From: Lepraria neglecta
Taxonomy: Eukaryota > Ascomycota > Lecanoromycetes > Lecanorales > Stereocaulaceae
Assembly (NCBI GenBank): GCA_033220425.1
Contig: CM065652.1
Coordinates: 62,001-126,000 of the forward strand
Direction: 5' to 3'
DNA length: 64,000 nt
Shown: piece by piece, positions 23,590 through 34,742 of the stretch
Numbering within the stretch: the first letter of the stretch is position 1
Layout: each line of letters begins with the position of its first letter
The notes under the pieces: model-generated
The model's input: the letters and a program-made list of their open reading frames with translations, nothing else
What the model was told of the DNA's origin: nothing
The model's database searches: none
Made by a program: the position numbers and the translations under genes

Positions 23590-24285
23590 GCTTTTTAGAG
23601 ACTGTTTTCCTCTTACTTCTTGATATGCATAGCGACCATAGTCGAATTTGGTGAGGCGTTTGCGGGAATACCTTGACTTAACATTGTTTTACATAGCAGT
23701 ATACCCGTCAGAATGGACCATACTATTCTTTTTTGGAGCGTGCAAATTCTCCGACAATACTCAGATAGTACCTTCCTTTCAGTGTTGCTTTGCTGCTGGG
23801 AGCTAAGAGGTCACTGAGCAGCGCGGCTGCGCCTTCCTCATATATGCCTCTCGCAGCTGGCTACCAGTGCGCTCACTGCTCTAGTTTCTCGATCCGACTA
23901 CCCTCCATCCCTATGAAACACCACCAGCCCGGTGCTGCTTTAATCCACATTCTTTAGCACGACAAGTCTTCGGACTGCATAACAGTCTTCACAATGTCTT
24001 CGTAAGTCCTCCTTTCTCGGGGAGTCGCCGGCCTTGACACAGAGGTACCACCCTCACCACCCTCAATGGAGCCGTCGATGATTCCTCTGGTCACCGTCCT
24101 AGATAACCGTTCCATTCATTTCCTGAAAATCGGTCCAATCCGTCCTTTAGACACTATCCGATACCCTGCCATACAACCCACAACTTATTAGACCTCGCAG
24201 CTACTCCTTTCCTCCAAAACCACACTGTTTCAGCACCACAACCACGCCACACTTTCAATCCGATCAACAACAAAGTATCAATGAA
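23590..24285. other. Intergenic region before the broken F-box-type gene
   Basis: No complete gene seen. At 23994 an ATG followed by TCTTC and GTAAGT could be the tiny first exon of the next gene, but the matching acceptor was not established. Confidence 0.4.
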
Positions 24286-27196
24286 ATGATCTCTCGAATG
24301 TCGCCAACCATGTCTGGAGGCCTCACATCGCCAAAGGACAGAAACAGCCCTATCAGATCGCAAGTCTCCCCACGCTCTACGCCTTCCGGTTCCATTTACG
24401 GCAGCATTCCCCATAGCCCATCAACCGAGCAAGCCGACTCAAACGCATGCCCAAGCAGTCAACAAAGCCCCATCAGAGGCCGCACTCTCACCCTCAACCC
24501 ATCCGCCAACCGCGAAGATTCTCGTTCTCGAACTTCGAGCAGTCTGCAAGCGAATGCGCGGTTCTTTGGCTTCGACGATTCATTGGCGTACCAACGGCTC
24601 CTTAGCAGAGACCTCACTGCTGAGCCGGACGAAATCTTTAACTCGATCAAAGAGCTATTGCCCTTTGGCGTGGAGAGGCTTCGTTCTTCACGATCTGAAG
24701 AGCTCTACAAAGCTGCAACATGGGAAACGTGGGAAAGTTCGGTCGATGTGACACATTTCGGCGAGCACAGAGACACCTTCGCCATCCTTGGCCTCCGACA
24801 CCTACAAGACCGCCGACTCACATTCCCTCCTGCCTTCTGATCAGGGCTCCTCGATGACATCGACTATGAAACCTACTCGGCCCTCCGCCTTTCTTGCCGC
24901 TGCTGGCCAGCTGCTATTTCTCGCGCTCGTCCCATTAGACTGCCGACTATCTCTATGTTCCCCGCTGAGACCCTTGAGAACATTCACACTAGGCTGGACC
25001 CAGTTGACTTCAATGCCGCAAGACATACGTGTCGAGCGTGGATGATTGCTAGTCTAGACGAGATTCTTTAACGGACATGCTTAAGCGAGGTGGCTGGTGG
25101 GCCGCTGTGCAGGCGGATACGGAACTGCAAGAAGCTCATGGGGGAGATAGACCTCCAGAATCTGTCAGCCCGGAATGGTTGCTGAGTCGTCGTCTGGCCA
25201 CGGAGTGCTCCTTGGGACCAGATTGGACAGGGAATGGGCTCTCCCGAACCCTGTTTCAACCACCAGTACGGCAACCCATCTCTCCTACAGCCCTAGTTCT
25301 GGCTTCGAGACAGATTTCTCCGAGCTGAGCAATGGCTACAGTCACATGTTCGACGGTACAAATGGGGCAGCCCTGCACTTTACGGTCAGTGTTTGCAACA
25401 AGTTTCTGCTTGTCACCGAAGGCTGTGTCATTAGCGTCTACTCCATTCGAGATGAGTCCTCCATCGCACACAAGCCTGGTGGTCATCTGTCCCCCGTAAC
25501 GACCGTCGTTTGTCCGCACCGTGTTCTTGCTGTAAGCATGGACACTTCATCTCAACACTTTTGCGAGATTCAAGAGCTTCTGTGTACAGCTCACGCGCTT
25601 CGGGCGAACACATTGTGACTGAAGCAACATCACCACAAGAGTACCGAACGTCCGCCCACCAAGTAACCTGTTATCATGGTCACAATCTAAGCGATCGCGC
25701 CATGGCTCGAGCAATTGCCGAAGCTACTTTACCCGAAATTCATGGAGCACACCCAGTCCGCACATCCTGGACAATGGAGGATCCTCTTCTAACTCCCACG
25801 TCTCCCGCATTCGAACCCTTCCCGTCTATACCAAATGTAAGCTACTTTCCCATCGAGACGGGGCCCCGCTCTATTTACCGCAATCTATGTTCCGCCGAAG
25901 ATCCACCTCGGAGCGTAGCCATCTGCCCGCAACGACGGTGCGTTGCCTTTAGATATTCTGCTGGAATTGAACTTCATTGGATTGATGCACTAACTAGCCA
26001 AGATTTGAACCGCTGTTTTCCGCTCTCGGCGCCAGGTGATTTCTTGTATTTCCTACCGCCTAGACCCGGCGTGGATTCGGCCAAGAAATTGAGGTTGATT
26101 AGTAGTGCTTGTCATCCGAAGGAGCAGGACGGGCTGCAAAGCAGATTCCTCTCTAGCTATGACAAGGCAAGACATCACGGCATGAGCTGGGAGGATGAAG
26201 CCTTCACTGACCCTGGATGATGGGACTACACCTGGAGAGGAAGCGCATTCTGCGATCACTACCAAGCTCTGCCCGTCAGCGATGGATGGAACATTCTCTT
26301 CACGGATCCAGAGGAAGGTCATCTGTGTGTAGGGAGTGATGCCCCGCCTGGAGCTGGTGCTACGAAACTGGTAAGAAGATACATCTTTATGAGACCAATG
26401 GATGAGCAGGGGAAGGCTGTTGTGCCGAAACTCTACAAGAGTGGTGGAGAGCTAATGTGGGGTGGGGGGGTTGTGGTTGGGTATGGAGATGCATTGTGGC
26501 TTTTTTGTTGTACCGCCAGATGGTTTTCTCAGACATGACAAGAAAGGTGAAGGAGAGCCAAGATATGAGCCAAGCGAGATTGCTGAATGGTCGCCTGTCA
26601 GGATCCTAGGAGTGCAATTTGGAAAGGTCCCTGGGCTGGTGGACGTCGCCGTCGACGCCACAGGTGCCGATCTCACCGTCTGGGCATTCTCCATTGACGG
26701 CATGGCATATGTCTAGCAGCTTGGCGGCCGACCAAAACCAATCATCAAGAAAATTATACAGAGAGATGGCACCGTTACTTCAGCAGAAGACGCAGATGGC
26801 GACACCTTGATACACTATACTTCTCCTTCCAGTCCCACCACCAGACGCGCAGTCCAATTCGATGGCTCCACATCTACATCCCTTCCCATCCGCCCCACTC
26901 TTGTGCCCACTTACGGCGCACAAGACCACATCGTCGACAAAGACGGCGATGTCGCAATACCCGATGCGCCTCAAGATGATGAGGATGAAGGCTATGCCTC
27001 TGGCAACGACGAGTTCGAGCAGGCAGGAGACTCATTCGCTATCCATGCTCCACCGCTTTGGGGCCGCTGGAGGGAAGAGAGCGCAGACTGGGTGCCTGGT
27101 TATTTGGTTGCGCATGGCGACGAGATCGAGGATGAAGGGTTGGGTGTTAGTTTGTTGGAGATGGCGAAGTGTGAGGTCGTGGTGCGGGGACTATAG
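24286..27196 (+). pseudogene. Broken large F-box-type gene (at least seven lesions)
   Basis: Colinear fragments of one protein run through all three plus-strand frames. They hold an F-box-like start (FPAETLENIHTRLDPVDFNA, ARHTCRAWMIASLD) and the beta-rich C-terminal body of a fungal F-box protein family (SPSSGFETDFS; ALHFTVSVCNKFLLVTEGC; RSVAICPQRRCVAF; LHWIDALTSQDLNRCFPL; SDGWNILFTDPEEG). Lesions: TGA at 24838-24840; loss of one T near 25069; frameshift near 25250; frameshift near 25560, probably with an internal deletion; TGA at 26218-26220; gain of one T in the run near 26500; TAG at 26714-26716. None is bounded by good splice signals. Two indels are in T runs and could be sequencing errors, but three nonsense codons could not. 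If alive it would be an SCF substrate adaptor. Confidence 0.75.
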
Positions 27197-27750
27197 GCGC
27201 TGGTGGAGGTTGGATGGGCATGTGCTGGGTGGTATTGGTGATAAGTGGTGAGTTTTGGAAGAAGATTGTGTACAGCGTTGAATAAAGTTCGCGCTGGTGA
27301 AGAAGTAAACATTAGATAATCGACGATTTGCTCAGGACGCCCGACAGTCAAAGTCAGGAAATCTCTTTCGGGAATAGTGTGTTCATTGAATACTCTGCTC
27401 CAGTAAAGACAGCCGGGGTTATTGCTTCTCTCGAGCAGAGAGCTCGTTGCTTTGCACTCTTCTTTGAAGGGAAAATCGACCTTGTTTGCTGAACCTGAGC
27501 TGGTAAGGGTGCATTCGTAGCGCTTCCCGAGCCATGAGCTTGAAGCTTCTTACCGCTCAAGGAGCGGGAATTTCGGTACTTTTTACTGGGTGTGAGTTGA
27601 TATTGAGCTTCCCGTGCTTTTCGGAAGCAGATGTGTCCATGTCCATGGCTTCTTCTTGGGCAGAGAAGTTGATGTCTCTATTGCATTTGAGCTGTGGAGC
27701 TTACACACTCTGCTCTTTTCGAACAAATGTTTCGCGATGTTCAGCTCTTT

Positions 27751-27772
27751 CTCTCTCTCTCTCTCTCTCTCT
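27751..27772. repeat. (CT)11 microsatellite
   Basis: Eleven uninterrupted CT units. Noncoding. Confidence 0.95.
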
Positions 27773-28047
27773 TGAGCAAGGATTTCGTTGTACTCATTGC
27801 ATTTTGATTGATCTTCTTCGATACAATGTCTTGGAGACAAGATTGGAATATTATTGATGAAGTCTTTCTATGCATGCCACCTCAACAGACCATGAATTCT
27901 CTCGACTATCTGGCCCCGGAAATAACTCTTGGATTTGACAAGACGTCACGGTGACGTTCGGCCACATTTCGCTGACAGGGCAGAATGAGTCCATGAACCG
28001 TAGTATACCCTGAAGTAAGAGCTAAATCGCATCCCCCCTCTCAATCA

Positions 28048-28195
28048 GCCTAGATGATGCAGTGGTTAGCACATCAGACCATTACCCCAGATGAAGCTGG
28101 GTGGATTCTGTCTGTGAATGCGGGCGTTTCCATGCAGATAAGACGGCGTCTGGATCTGGTCTTGTGAAGACCCAGGTTCGATTCTCCGTCTAAGT
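28048..28195 (+). pseudogene. Interrupted tRNA-like sequence 1
   Basis: The 5' part has an acceptor-like GCCTAGA, a D-arm/A-box (GCAGTGGTTAGCAC) and an anticodon-stem half TCAGA. About 75 bp later come the stem partner TCTGG, a B-box-like GGTTCGATT and TCTAAGT, which pairs with the acceptor except at one or two positions. The T stem does not pair well. A real tRNA intron is far shorter, so this is called a tRNA-derived relic or SINE-like fragment, not a gene. Confidence 0.4.
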
Positions 28196-28365
28196 AGATA
28201 TTCTATATTTTTGCTGCCCTCTCGCAATCTCTTTGCAATCCGATCACCCCTTGTGTCACCATGACGCATGATGCCTAATCGCTGCTAAACAAGTGCTGGA
28301 TACGATACCGTGAATTAAAAGAGCTGTTTCTATTAGTATGGAAATGAGACCTCCCGATTCGCTCA

Positions 28366-28519
28366 GCCCAGATGGTGCACTGGTAGCACATCAAGTCAAA
28401 GGAGAACACAGAGTTCAGGGCCAATAGGCTCAGCCTGTCAATGGGGGGCGAGTCCCGATGGCTTGGGAAGCCGAGTATTTGATGATTTTGAAGATCCGAG
28501 TTTGATTCTTGGTACGGGC
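28366..28519 (+). pseudogene. Interrupted tRNA-like sequence 2
   Basis: It has the same plan as the copy 320 bp upstream. GCCCAGA is followed by a perfect D-stem GTGC/GCAC with TGG loop and the anticodon-stem half TCAAG. After about 80 bp come its partner TTTGA, a well-paired T-arm (CCGAG, loop TTTGATT, CTTGG) and TACGGGC, which pairs with the acceptor at five of seven positions. Confidence 0.42.
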
Positions 28520-28841
28520 GTGATTTTCCTTTTGCTGTTCTTCTTGCGTGGTTTTGGTGCTGCGAGGTGGCAGTGAGAGCACCAGCTAGCATGGAGAAGA
28601 GTGTTGGTGTGTAATGAGCTTAGGGTCAAGCATAGCAAGGTCACGCAAAGTCAAGAGACCGGAAATATGAGATGCATTGCTCGCAAGTAATGACTATTAC
28701 CGCAGAGAACCAGCTCCATATGCAAATCCCAACGCCACGCTTGTGGTATCATTGAACAAATCATCATGCAAACATAAAACTCATGAACCTCATACAAGCA
28801 TCGAAGCATATCAATCACCAATCTCTCGCTCTGAACTCCAC

Positions 28842-30370
28842 TCAGAAAAACACCACCACCTCACCCCTCTCATTCTTCTTCAACCTCAATCCCTTAAAAA
28901 GCTCTTTCTCCTCATCCGCCTTCTCAAGCCCCAACCCCTGCTCACCCCTCTCCCGATGATATCTCTTCAGCGCCTTATGCACACTATAGCCGTGTTCACT
29001 ATCCGGCCCCTTGTTCACAAATGACATGAACAGCTCCGCTCGTGATTTATAGATGATCAGCTGTTGTGAATCGTCGGCGCGAGATTGAGGATGGTGTTCG
29101 ATAGCTTTGCGCTTGGCATGGCTGTGATGCTCGGGGGAGTGATCAGAGCGATGTTGTTTGCGCGGGCGAGACTCGTCTGAGGTGCGGCGTTTGCGGATGC
29201 GGACTAATTGACCACCGCCAGTACGTGAGACTGTTTTACGGCCGCGATCCTTCTCTTTGGCGAGAACTTGCTTAGGTCTTTTCACGGGGCTTGGAGGGCT
29301 AGGATCGCCGTTGGAGTAATCCGGGGTTGGCGGGAACTTCGACTTCGAGAGGAGACGGCCAAGCCCGCCAGTGAGGCCGGAGTGGAGGATTGGGGCATTG
29401 GGAGCTTCAGCCATGACAATGTCTGGTTCTTGGCTGAGGCGGTGGGCTTCTGTAAGGTCGAGTTCTTCCACGTGGAGGCGCTTGCGCTTCTTGTCTGTGG
29501 ATTTTCTCGATGGATTCTCGAGGCCGTATAGTGAGGTTTGGCTTCCATTTTGTAGGTGTTTGGGTGCTGGTGTGAAGTATTCAATCTCTCGACTTTCCTT
29601 GATTGTAGGTACAGGCTCTGAGCCGTAGCTGTAGCCATGCTCCTCATATAAGGAGTCGTGATCTGCTACTCTTTCACTCGAGGCCCGACTATCTCCGAAA
29701 ATCGAAGGCGCATTGTTCACCATCTTCATCCCCACCTGTGGCGCAAGCGAAGTCGTTGAGGCATTGGGGGTATCTCCGGTAACGAGGAAGTCGAAGACAT
29801 TGATGGGTTGGGCTATTGCGGAGGGTGGTTCGGGGGCTGCTGGAGGAGGATCGACGATGGTGATGGCTTTGCCGGTGTCTGCGTCATCTGCGTCTTCGAC
29901 GTAGGCCGTGCGTGATTTGGAGGATGTAGATTCCGATATCTTCACTTTCTTCTTGTCTTCTTTTGTTTCCTTTCTCTTGTAGAGCGCCCCTTGGTATTTC
30001 TGGTCCTCAGAGATGCATGACTAGTTGGTGGGCGCATGGTCAGCTAGTTCGCATAGACGTGCGATACACTCGATGAAAGGTTCGCAGATGATCAAAAGAT
30101 ACACAGGCCAGGGATCATGAGATCTGGGGAAGTAGGAGTACAAAGCGCATCAACATACAGTATGAGCCCTATATTCCGTCCCCGGAAAATGCGTCATGCA
30201 ATCCAAGCACGTAAACGACGAACCGCGGCATTGGCGGTGATGGCCATCGAGTTTCTTTTTAGTAAGGACGTCTCCGCAGCCCTGTTATTCGTCGCAAAGT
30301 ATTAGCATGGAGCGGTCTGCATTGATGCCCAATAGAGTGGCGTGGGTACCTCGCAGGAAAAGGACACCAT
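28842..30370 (-). CDS. LYAR-type C2HC zinc-finger nucleolar protein
   Basis: Predicted as complement(join(28842..30020, 30159..30281, 30350..30370)), 440 residues. The seven-codon first exon (MVSFSCE) and introns of 68 and 138 bp are needed to assemble the LYAR-type finger: FSCEGCGDVLTKKKLDGHHR, QCRGSSFTCLDC, then GTEYRAHTSCISEDQKYQG. These match the N-terminus of LYAR/UPF0743 proteins almost residue for residue. The rest is low-complexity and basic (KKRKRLHVEELDL; RIRKRRTSDESRPRKQHRS) and ends in a conserved tail (YSVHKALKRYHRERGEQ ... LRLKKNERGEVVVFF). LYAR proteins are nucleolar and act in pre-rRNA processing and growth control. The family is sure; the function in fungi is inferred. Confidence 0.88.
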
Positions 30371-30845
30371 TGCTGTGATGTGCTGGCGCTGTTGGGACCG
30401 TTGTGATTTCCTCCGCTTTGAATTGCTGTCGCGTATAGTTCATTTGTTGTCGTTCTGGGGTTGTTTGCGGCAAGGAATGTTGAGGAAGAGGGTTGTTTAC
30501 TGGTGGATGATGCTTCCTTGATGTCGTATTTACTCTCTTGATCTATTTTTGTGTGCCGGGTGACCTTGCTCCCTTGCGCACGCGACGCTGGCGAATCGGC
30601 CGGCTAAGTTAGGGGCTACTTTGGCCTAGTCGACCAACAACGCTGTTTCATATTGCGACCCTCAAACGCTCCACTCTTTTAGGCTTGATCACCAAACATC
30701 CTTCCTGTTCCAGCTGTGTAGGCGAATCCCAGAGCTGAGACATCCAATATATGCAAGATTCATGTCGATCTTGGACCCTACTTTACATCAAATACGTAGC
30801 GTGTTTACCAGCCGCCTGTTTCCTGCATATAAATAGGCTTCCCCT
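30371..30845. other. LYAR gene upstream region
   Basis: No gene or clear motif seen beyond the likely promoter of the LYAR-type gene. Confidence 0.4.
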
Positions 30846-31220
30846 CAGCGTACACCCTGTTTCAGTAGGCGTACACCCTATCCCTGGTTCCAGGTTGATA
30901 CTTAATGTTATTAGGTTCGATTCCTAATGGCGCTGGTACAATGGTGTTGCTGTTTTGCGTTCTTCTTTGGCAGCGCCATTAGCCGCAGATCTTTAAAGTT
31001 CTTAACCGGAAACAGCCGTGGTTCGAAATCCGTGCAGCGATCCTGCGAAATGTTCCTTTGGTTGGCTTACCGTCCGGGGCGGACGCCTGGTGGTTGTGGT
31101 CGTGGTTCCAGGTTGATACTTAATGGTATTAGGTTCGATTCCTAATGGTGTTGCTGTTTTGCGTTCTTCTTATCCCACTAGGCGTACACCCCACAATTCA
31201 CTAGGCGTACACCCTTTCAG
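30846..31220. repeat. Compound direct-repeat cluster
   Basis: A unit starting TGGTTCCAGGTTGATACTTA occurs at 30885-30967 and 31103-31170; the copies differ by one base and by a 14-15 bp insert in the first. Each contains TTAGG-TTCGATT-CCTAA, a perfect tRNA T-arm-like stem-loop. The pair is bracketed by two copies of GCGTACACCC on each side (30846-30879 and 31175-31220). No coding frame. Likely the ends of a small decayed element. Confidence 0.7.
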
Positions 31221-31512
31221 AACGAAGTACATAATCTACCTAACAAATTACTCCTAAACAGAGGTACCTCGTTCGCCGCAGATCACCAAAATTCCAAATA
31301 TATGATATCGATTTATCTCAGTCCAAATCGTTTAAAAACGACGTCTTTGCAGCCGAAACTTTTCTCCCAGCATGCGATCTGATTGGTCGGAGCTTGCATA
31401 CAAGCTTGCTACCATGCGTCAGGGTTGTAAGCACCCCCATATGCCACCCCATAGCTACCGTAGATGTTAACCGTCGACTCGTTACCCCGAGCTGTCCCAC
31501 CGCGGGTGAGCC

Positions 31513-31866
31513 TCAGCGCTGCTGTCGCCGCCGCCCGAATGCGTTGACTCTGAGGGCGCTGTTGAGCACCGGCTCCGCCCCGCCCTCCACCGTAGGCCTG
31601 CCCCCGCGGTCACATCGTATCCAAGCTCTGCGGTCAAGTTGAGTCTTTTTGAATTTTTTGGTGCGTCCTTTAACTACGGCGTAGCCCTGCGAGCCCGCAT
31701 ACCGCTGAATCCTAAGGATGAGACTGTCGAGCAGAGTGTCTTTGGAGTCCGCCGGCGGCGGTTGTAGATGCATAGCGGTGGGGATGGAGGTGGGAGAGAA
31801 TATAATGTTGAAGCCTGAAGATTTGGTGTTTTGGTGGGGAGATCTGCAAGGTGTACGTACCGTCAT
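31513..31866 (-). pseudogene. Possible FAR1/MULE-type DNA-binding domain relic
   Basis: A 117-codon minus-strand frame includes IQRYAGSQGYAVVKGRTKKF and then WIRCDRGGRP. This resembles the start of the FAR1/GCM-type domain of fungal MULE transposases (GYAV-x-K-R/G-x(3)-K ... RCDRGG). The Cys/His ligands expected next are not found and the frame stops. Probably a decayed fragment. Confidence 0.35.
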
Positions 31867-32401
31867 TGTTAGGGAACTCTTTACTTGGTTTGAGATTTTC
31901 TTTAGGAGGTCTCGAATGTATCTGGTGCTTTGTCGTGTAAGTGGAGTTGAGAGCGGATTGTTTGAGAAGGGGCAGAGGTTGTGAGTGCGAGCTGTGAGGT
32001 GTAAGAATGCAGGATTAAAGAGTGCAAGACAACAAATTCAAAGGGCGAGTGTCCAGAAAACCTCGTACAGTGAGTCACGAACAAGAGGATGGCATATGAA
32101 ATCAGAGGAAAATGCACATTCCACTATTGCCAATTGAGAACGTTTCTGGCAGGCTTCATTGGCAGACATCATTGTAACCACGCAACGAGATCGAACAATG
32201 ACTTAGTAACAGGAGCAAAGCATCGCAACGCAAAGAGAACAGACAGTTGATTGTTGTCAACTCAGAGGGTTAAAGAAAAGAGTGGTGATGGCATGTGAAA
32301 ACAATGGCATTGTTAAGGAAAGGTACCAAGCTTTGCCAAGGCGAGGACAAGTGAGATCTACTTTCGAGCTTTCTTGACCTGTTGAAGGACTGCTAAACTG
32401 G
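31867..32401. other. Interval before the aminotransferase gene
   Basis: Nothing recognisable on either strand; includes the 3' region of the aminotransferase gene. Confidence 0.45.
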
Positions 32402-33637
32402 TTATGGCAACTTATCTACGTTACCATTCAGTCCAATATCGACACCATTCGTCACTGGCTTCTTTTCGAATCCCTTGGCTTCCTTGACGTAGTCCAGCCA
32501 TCCGAAAGTGTCTTTTATCTTGCCTTGCTGTATTCCCTTCAGTGTTGTCAAAAGCTTGACGCAGGCCGGTCCAGGCTCATCACTTCCGCCTTGGTACGAA
32601 AACTTGTCGTTTCTCGATCTCATCATGATTGACTTGATCGGTACCAACGCTGCCGCTGTGCCCGCTGCCATTATTTCCGTAAACGAAGGCAACTCCTCGT
32701 ACTTGATCGACCTGCATTCAACTTTCCAACCAAGAGATTTGGCGATCTCGCAGGCGCTGTCTGATGTCACGCTCTTGATCACGTTTCTGCTGTCCGGCAC
32801 AGCCAGAGTGTAGCTATCGCCCTCTTTTTTCACTCCAATAAATCCGGACGTTGAGAATTCATCGATCTCCGTTCTCGTCCTGCTATCCAGATGCAATGTG
32901 ATCCCAAATCCCTCGTTCTTGGCTTTTTCACTGTGTTTGAGTACTGGCGCGTAGTTTCCTCCTAGTTTTGCAGCCCCGGTACCTTCCGGAGCGGAACGGT
33001 CAAAGTCTTCTAATACCAGGGCGTCGACTGGATGGACTCCGTGGTATACGCCAACTGGTAGCACGTAAACGCAGAAGGTATATTCCTCTGGAGGATTGAG
33101 TCCGAGCTGAGCACAGCTTCCAAACGCCAGTGGTCGGAGGTACATGGAAGCACCGGTTTCGTGCGGTGGGACAAATTCAGCATTGAGAGCAACGGCTAGG
33201 TGGCAGCATCTAAGAAAGACCGATTGTGGTATTGGCGGTATTGAGATGAAGCCGCAAGAATGGGCCATTCGGTCCGCATTTTGTCTGGGTCGGAAGATGG
33301 CAATCTGGTCGTCTGGCGTTCGGAATGCTTTGACCCCTTCAAACGCCTGTTGCCCATAATTCAGGCCGGGTGCCATGCCGTGTATGCGGAGGAAGGGGTC
33401 TTCGATAAATTCGGGCTCGGTCCATTGTCCCGTCTTGACGCTGTAGTGGGACTCGATGTGGCCATTGACTGCACAGTAGGTCAGTCGAGGCTGCATATGC
33501 GCATGGCCGCCTGGTACATGCCTTCGCGGAATTGGAAACCAATGTCTGCCCAATCTGCGAGCTATCAGTAAGCGCGAAATGTGGAGTGCATGAGTGAAGG
33601 TACCGATGGTGTTTACTGGGGGTGGTGGGAATGGCAT
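32402..33637 (-). CDS. Branched-chain amino-acid aminotransferase
   Basis: Predicted as complement(join(32402..33468, 33522..33554, 33604..33637)), 377 residues. Intron 1 is GT-AG (49 bp); intron 2 (53 bp) starts GC (AAG/GCATGT) and ends AG. Reading through intron 2 hits a TGA; removing it gives the family sequence DWADIGFQFREVNGHIESHY. The protein is a fold-type IV PLP enzyme: RIHGMAPGLNYGQQAFEGVK, substrate loop, PLP Lys190 in GAAKLGGNYAP, and FTEIMAAGTAAALVPI near the end. It exchanges the amino group of Leu, Ile or Val with 2-oxoglutarate. No mitochondrial presequence is evident, so a cytosolic isoform is likely; TOXF-like members of this subfamily serve secondary metabolism, but no cluster is present here. 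Confidence 0.93.
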   Translation of the reverse strand: MPFPPPPVNTIGTFTHALHISRLLIARRLGRHWFPIPRRHVPGGHAHMQPRLTYCAVNGHIESHYSVKTGQWTEPEFIEDPFLRIHGMAPGLNYGQQAFEGVKAFRTPDDQIAIFRPRQNADRMAHSCGFISIPPIPQSVFLRCCHLAVALNAEFVPPHETGASMYLRPLAFGSCAQLGLNPPEEYTFCVYVLPVGVYHGVHPVDALVLEDFDRSAPEGTGAAKLGGNYAPVLKHSEKAKNEGFGITLHLDSRTRTEIDEFSTSGFIGVKKEGDSYTLAVPDSRNVIKSVTSDSACEIAKSLGWKVECRSIKYEELPSFTEIMAAGTAAALVPIKSIMMRSRNDKFSYQGGSDEPGPACVKLLTTLKGIQQGKIKDTFGWLDYVKEAKGFEKKPVTNGVDIGLNGNVDKLP

Positions 33638-34079
33638 TGTGGGCAAGATGTGACGGTCAATAGTCCAGAAACGTGTGGGGATTTCTGGGCTTCGTAGCCC
33701 GGGTGAATAATGAGGAGAGAGGGTGAGATTTGTGAGGATAATTTTTGTTGATTGGTCTGATAAGTGAGACTGCGAGGTCGGCGAAGAATTCTCGTGCAGA
33801 CGCGGTCAGCTGCATAAGAGCGTGCATAAATCATGCATTAGCGCATATAGCGCGTCAATATTGCATTTGCCTTCATTCTTTTCTCTAGTATGTCGCTCTG
33901 TCGCATGTTCGCTTAGACCCCTGCCATGGTGCTATCACAAAGCTATTGAGCTGTCAGAAATTCACTATTGACGATGCACGACCTCCCTTCTACAGTTTAT
34001 GAAATCCCCTAGTCCCATGTGAGGAGTACCTCTTGTTCTCCGCGATAACCAAAGGGCTCTGACAGCACCCGTGCTCACG
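33638..34079. promoter_or_regulatory. Divergent promoter region, BCAT / ERV-type oxidase
   Basis: 442 bp between two outward-facing start codons. No TATA box or known operator was recognised. Confidence 0.4.
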
Positions 34080-34742
34080 ATGCCTACCCCCGGCCCCGGC
34101 GCCATGGCGAACCGACGCTTTCTCATACTCTTAATGGCCGCAGTCGCTTTCGTCTCCGTCATGAGCTGGGCCTTCTCATCGCCGCGGAATGCGGACTCGA
34201 AATTCAGCTCGGTCCCAGTCCACCAAGTCAGCGTGAACGAAGATGTCCTGAAGGGCGATGCTATAATGGGGAAGGTCGAGAATGCGACGGTGAAAGCTGA
34301 GCTGGGAAGAGCTGCTTGGAGGCTGTTTCATACTACGATGGCGAAGTTCCCGGACAAGCCTACACAGGATGAGCAGACGGCGCTGTTCTCTTACATACAT
34401 CTCTTTGCTCGCTTATACCCATGGCAAGTCTTTCGTCGACGTCTGTCTCTTGGAGCAGTGTACTGACTGTATCGTAGTGGTGAATGTGCCGGCCACTTTC
34501 GCCAGATCCTAAACAAATTTCCTCCTCAAGTCTCTACACGCTCGAATGCAGCGGCTTGGGCCTGCCATGTCCACAACGAAGTCAACAAATCACTCAACAA
34601 AGAGCTCTTCGACTGCTCTGAAATTGGAGATTTCTACGATTGCGGATGCGCGGATGAAGATGACAAGAAGAAGAAGAAGACGAGGAAGACAATGGCGCAG
34701 AACACAGACAGAATAGATCTACAGGTGGAGAAGTCGGGGTAA
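34080..34742 (+). CDS. ERV2-type FAD-linked sulfhydryl oxidase
   Basis: Predicted as join(34080..34423, 34478..34742), 202 residues. The 54 bp intron is GC-AG (CCATG/GCAAGT ... GTAG) and rebuilds the catalytic motif LYPCGECAGHF, with the redox pair Cys115/Cys118. Other family marks are WRLFHTTMAKFPD, the flavin-binding HVHNEVNKSLNKELFDC and the distal CGC. The N-terminus (RFLILLMAAVAFVSVMSWAF) is a signal-anchor, placing it in the ER like yeast Erv2 rather than in mitochondria like Erv1. The role is FAD-dependent disulfide formation, passing electrons to oxygen. The C-terminus ends in an acidic then Lys-rich run (DDKKKKKTRK). Confidence 0.92.

Larger units (their letters stand above)
27197..28841. 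other. Gene-poor interval with microsatellite and tRNA-like relics
   Basis: No protein-coding gene supported. It contains the CT microsatellite and two tRNA-like sequences annotated below. Confidence 0.5.
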
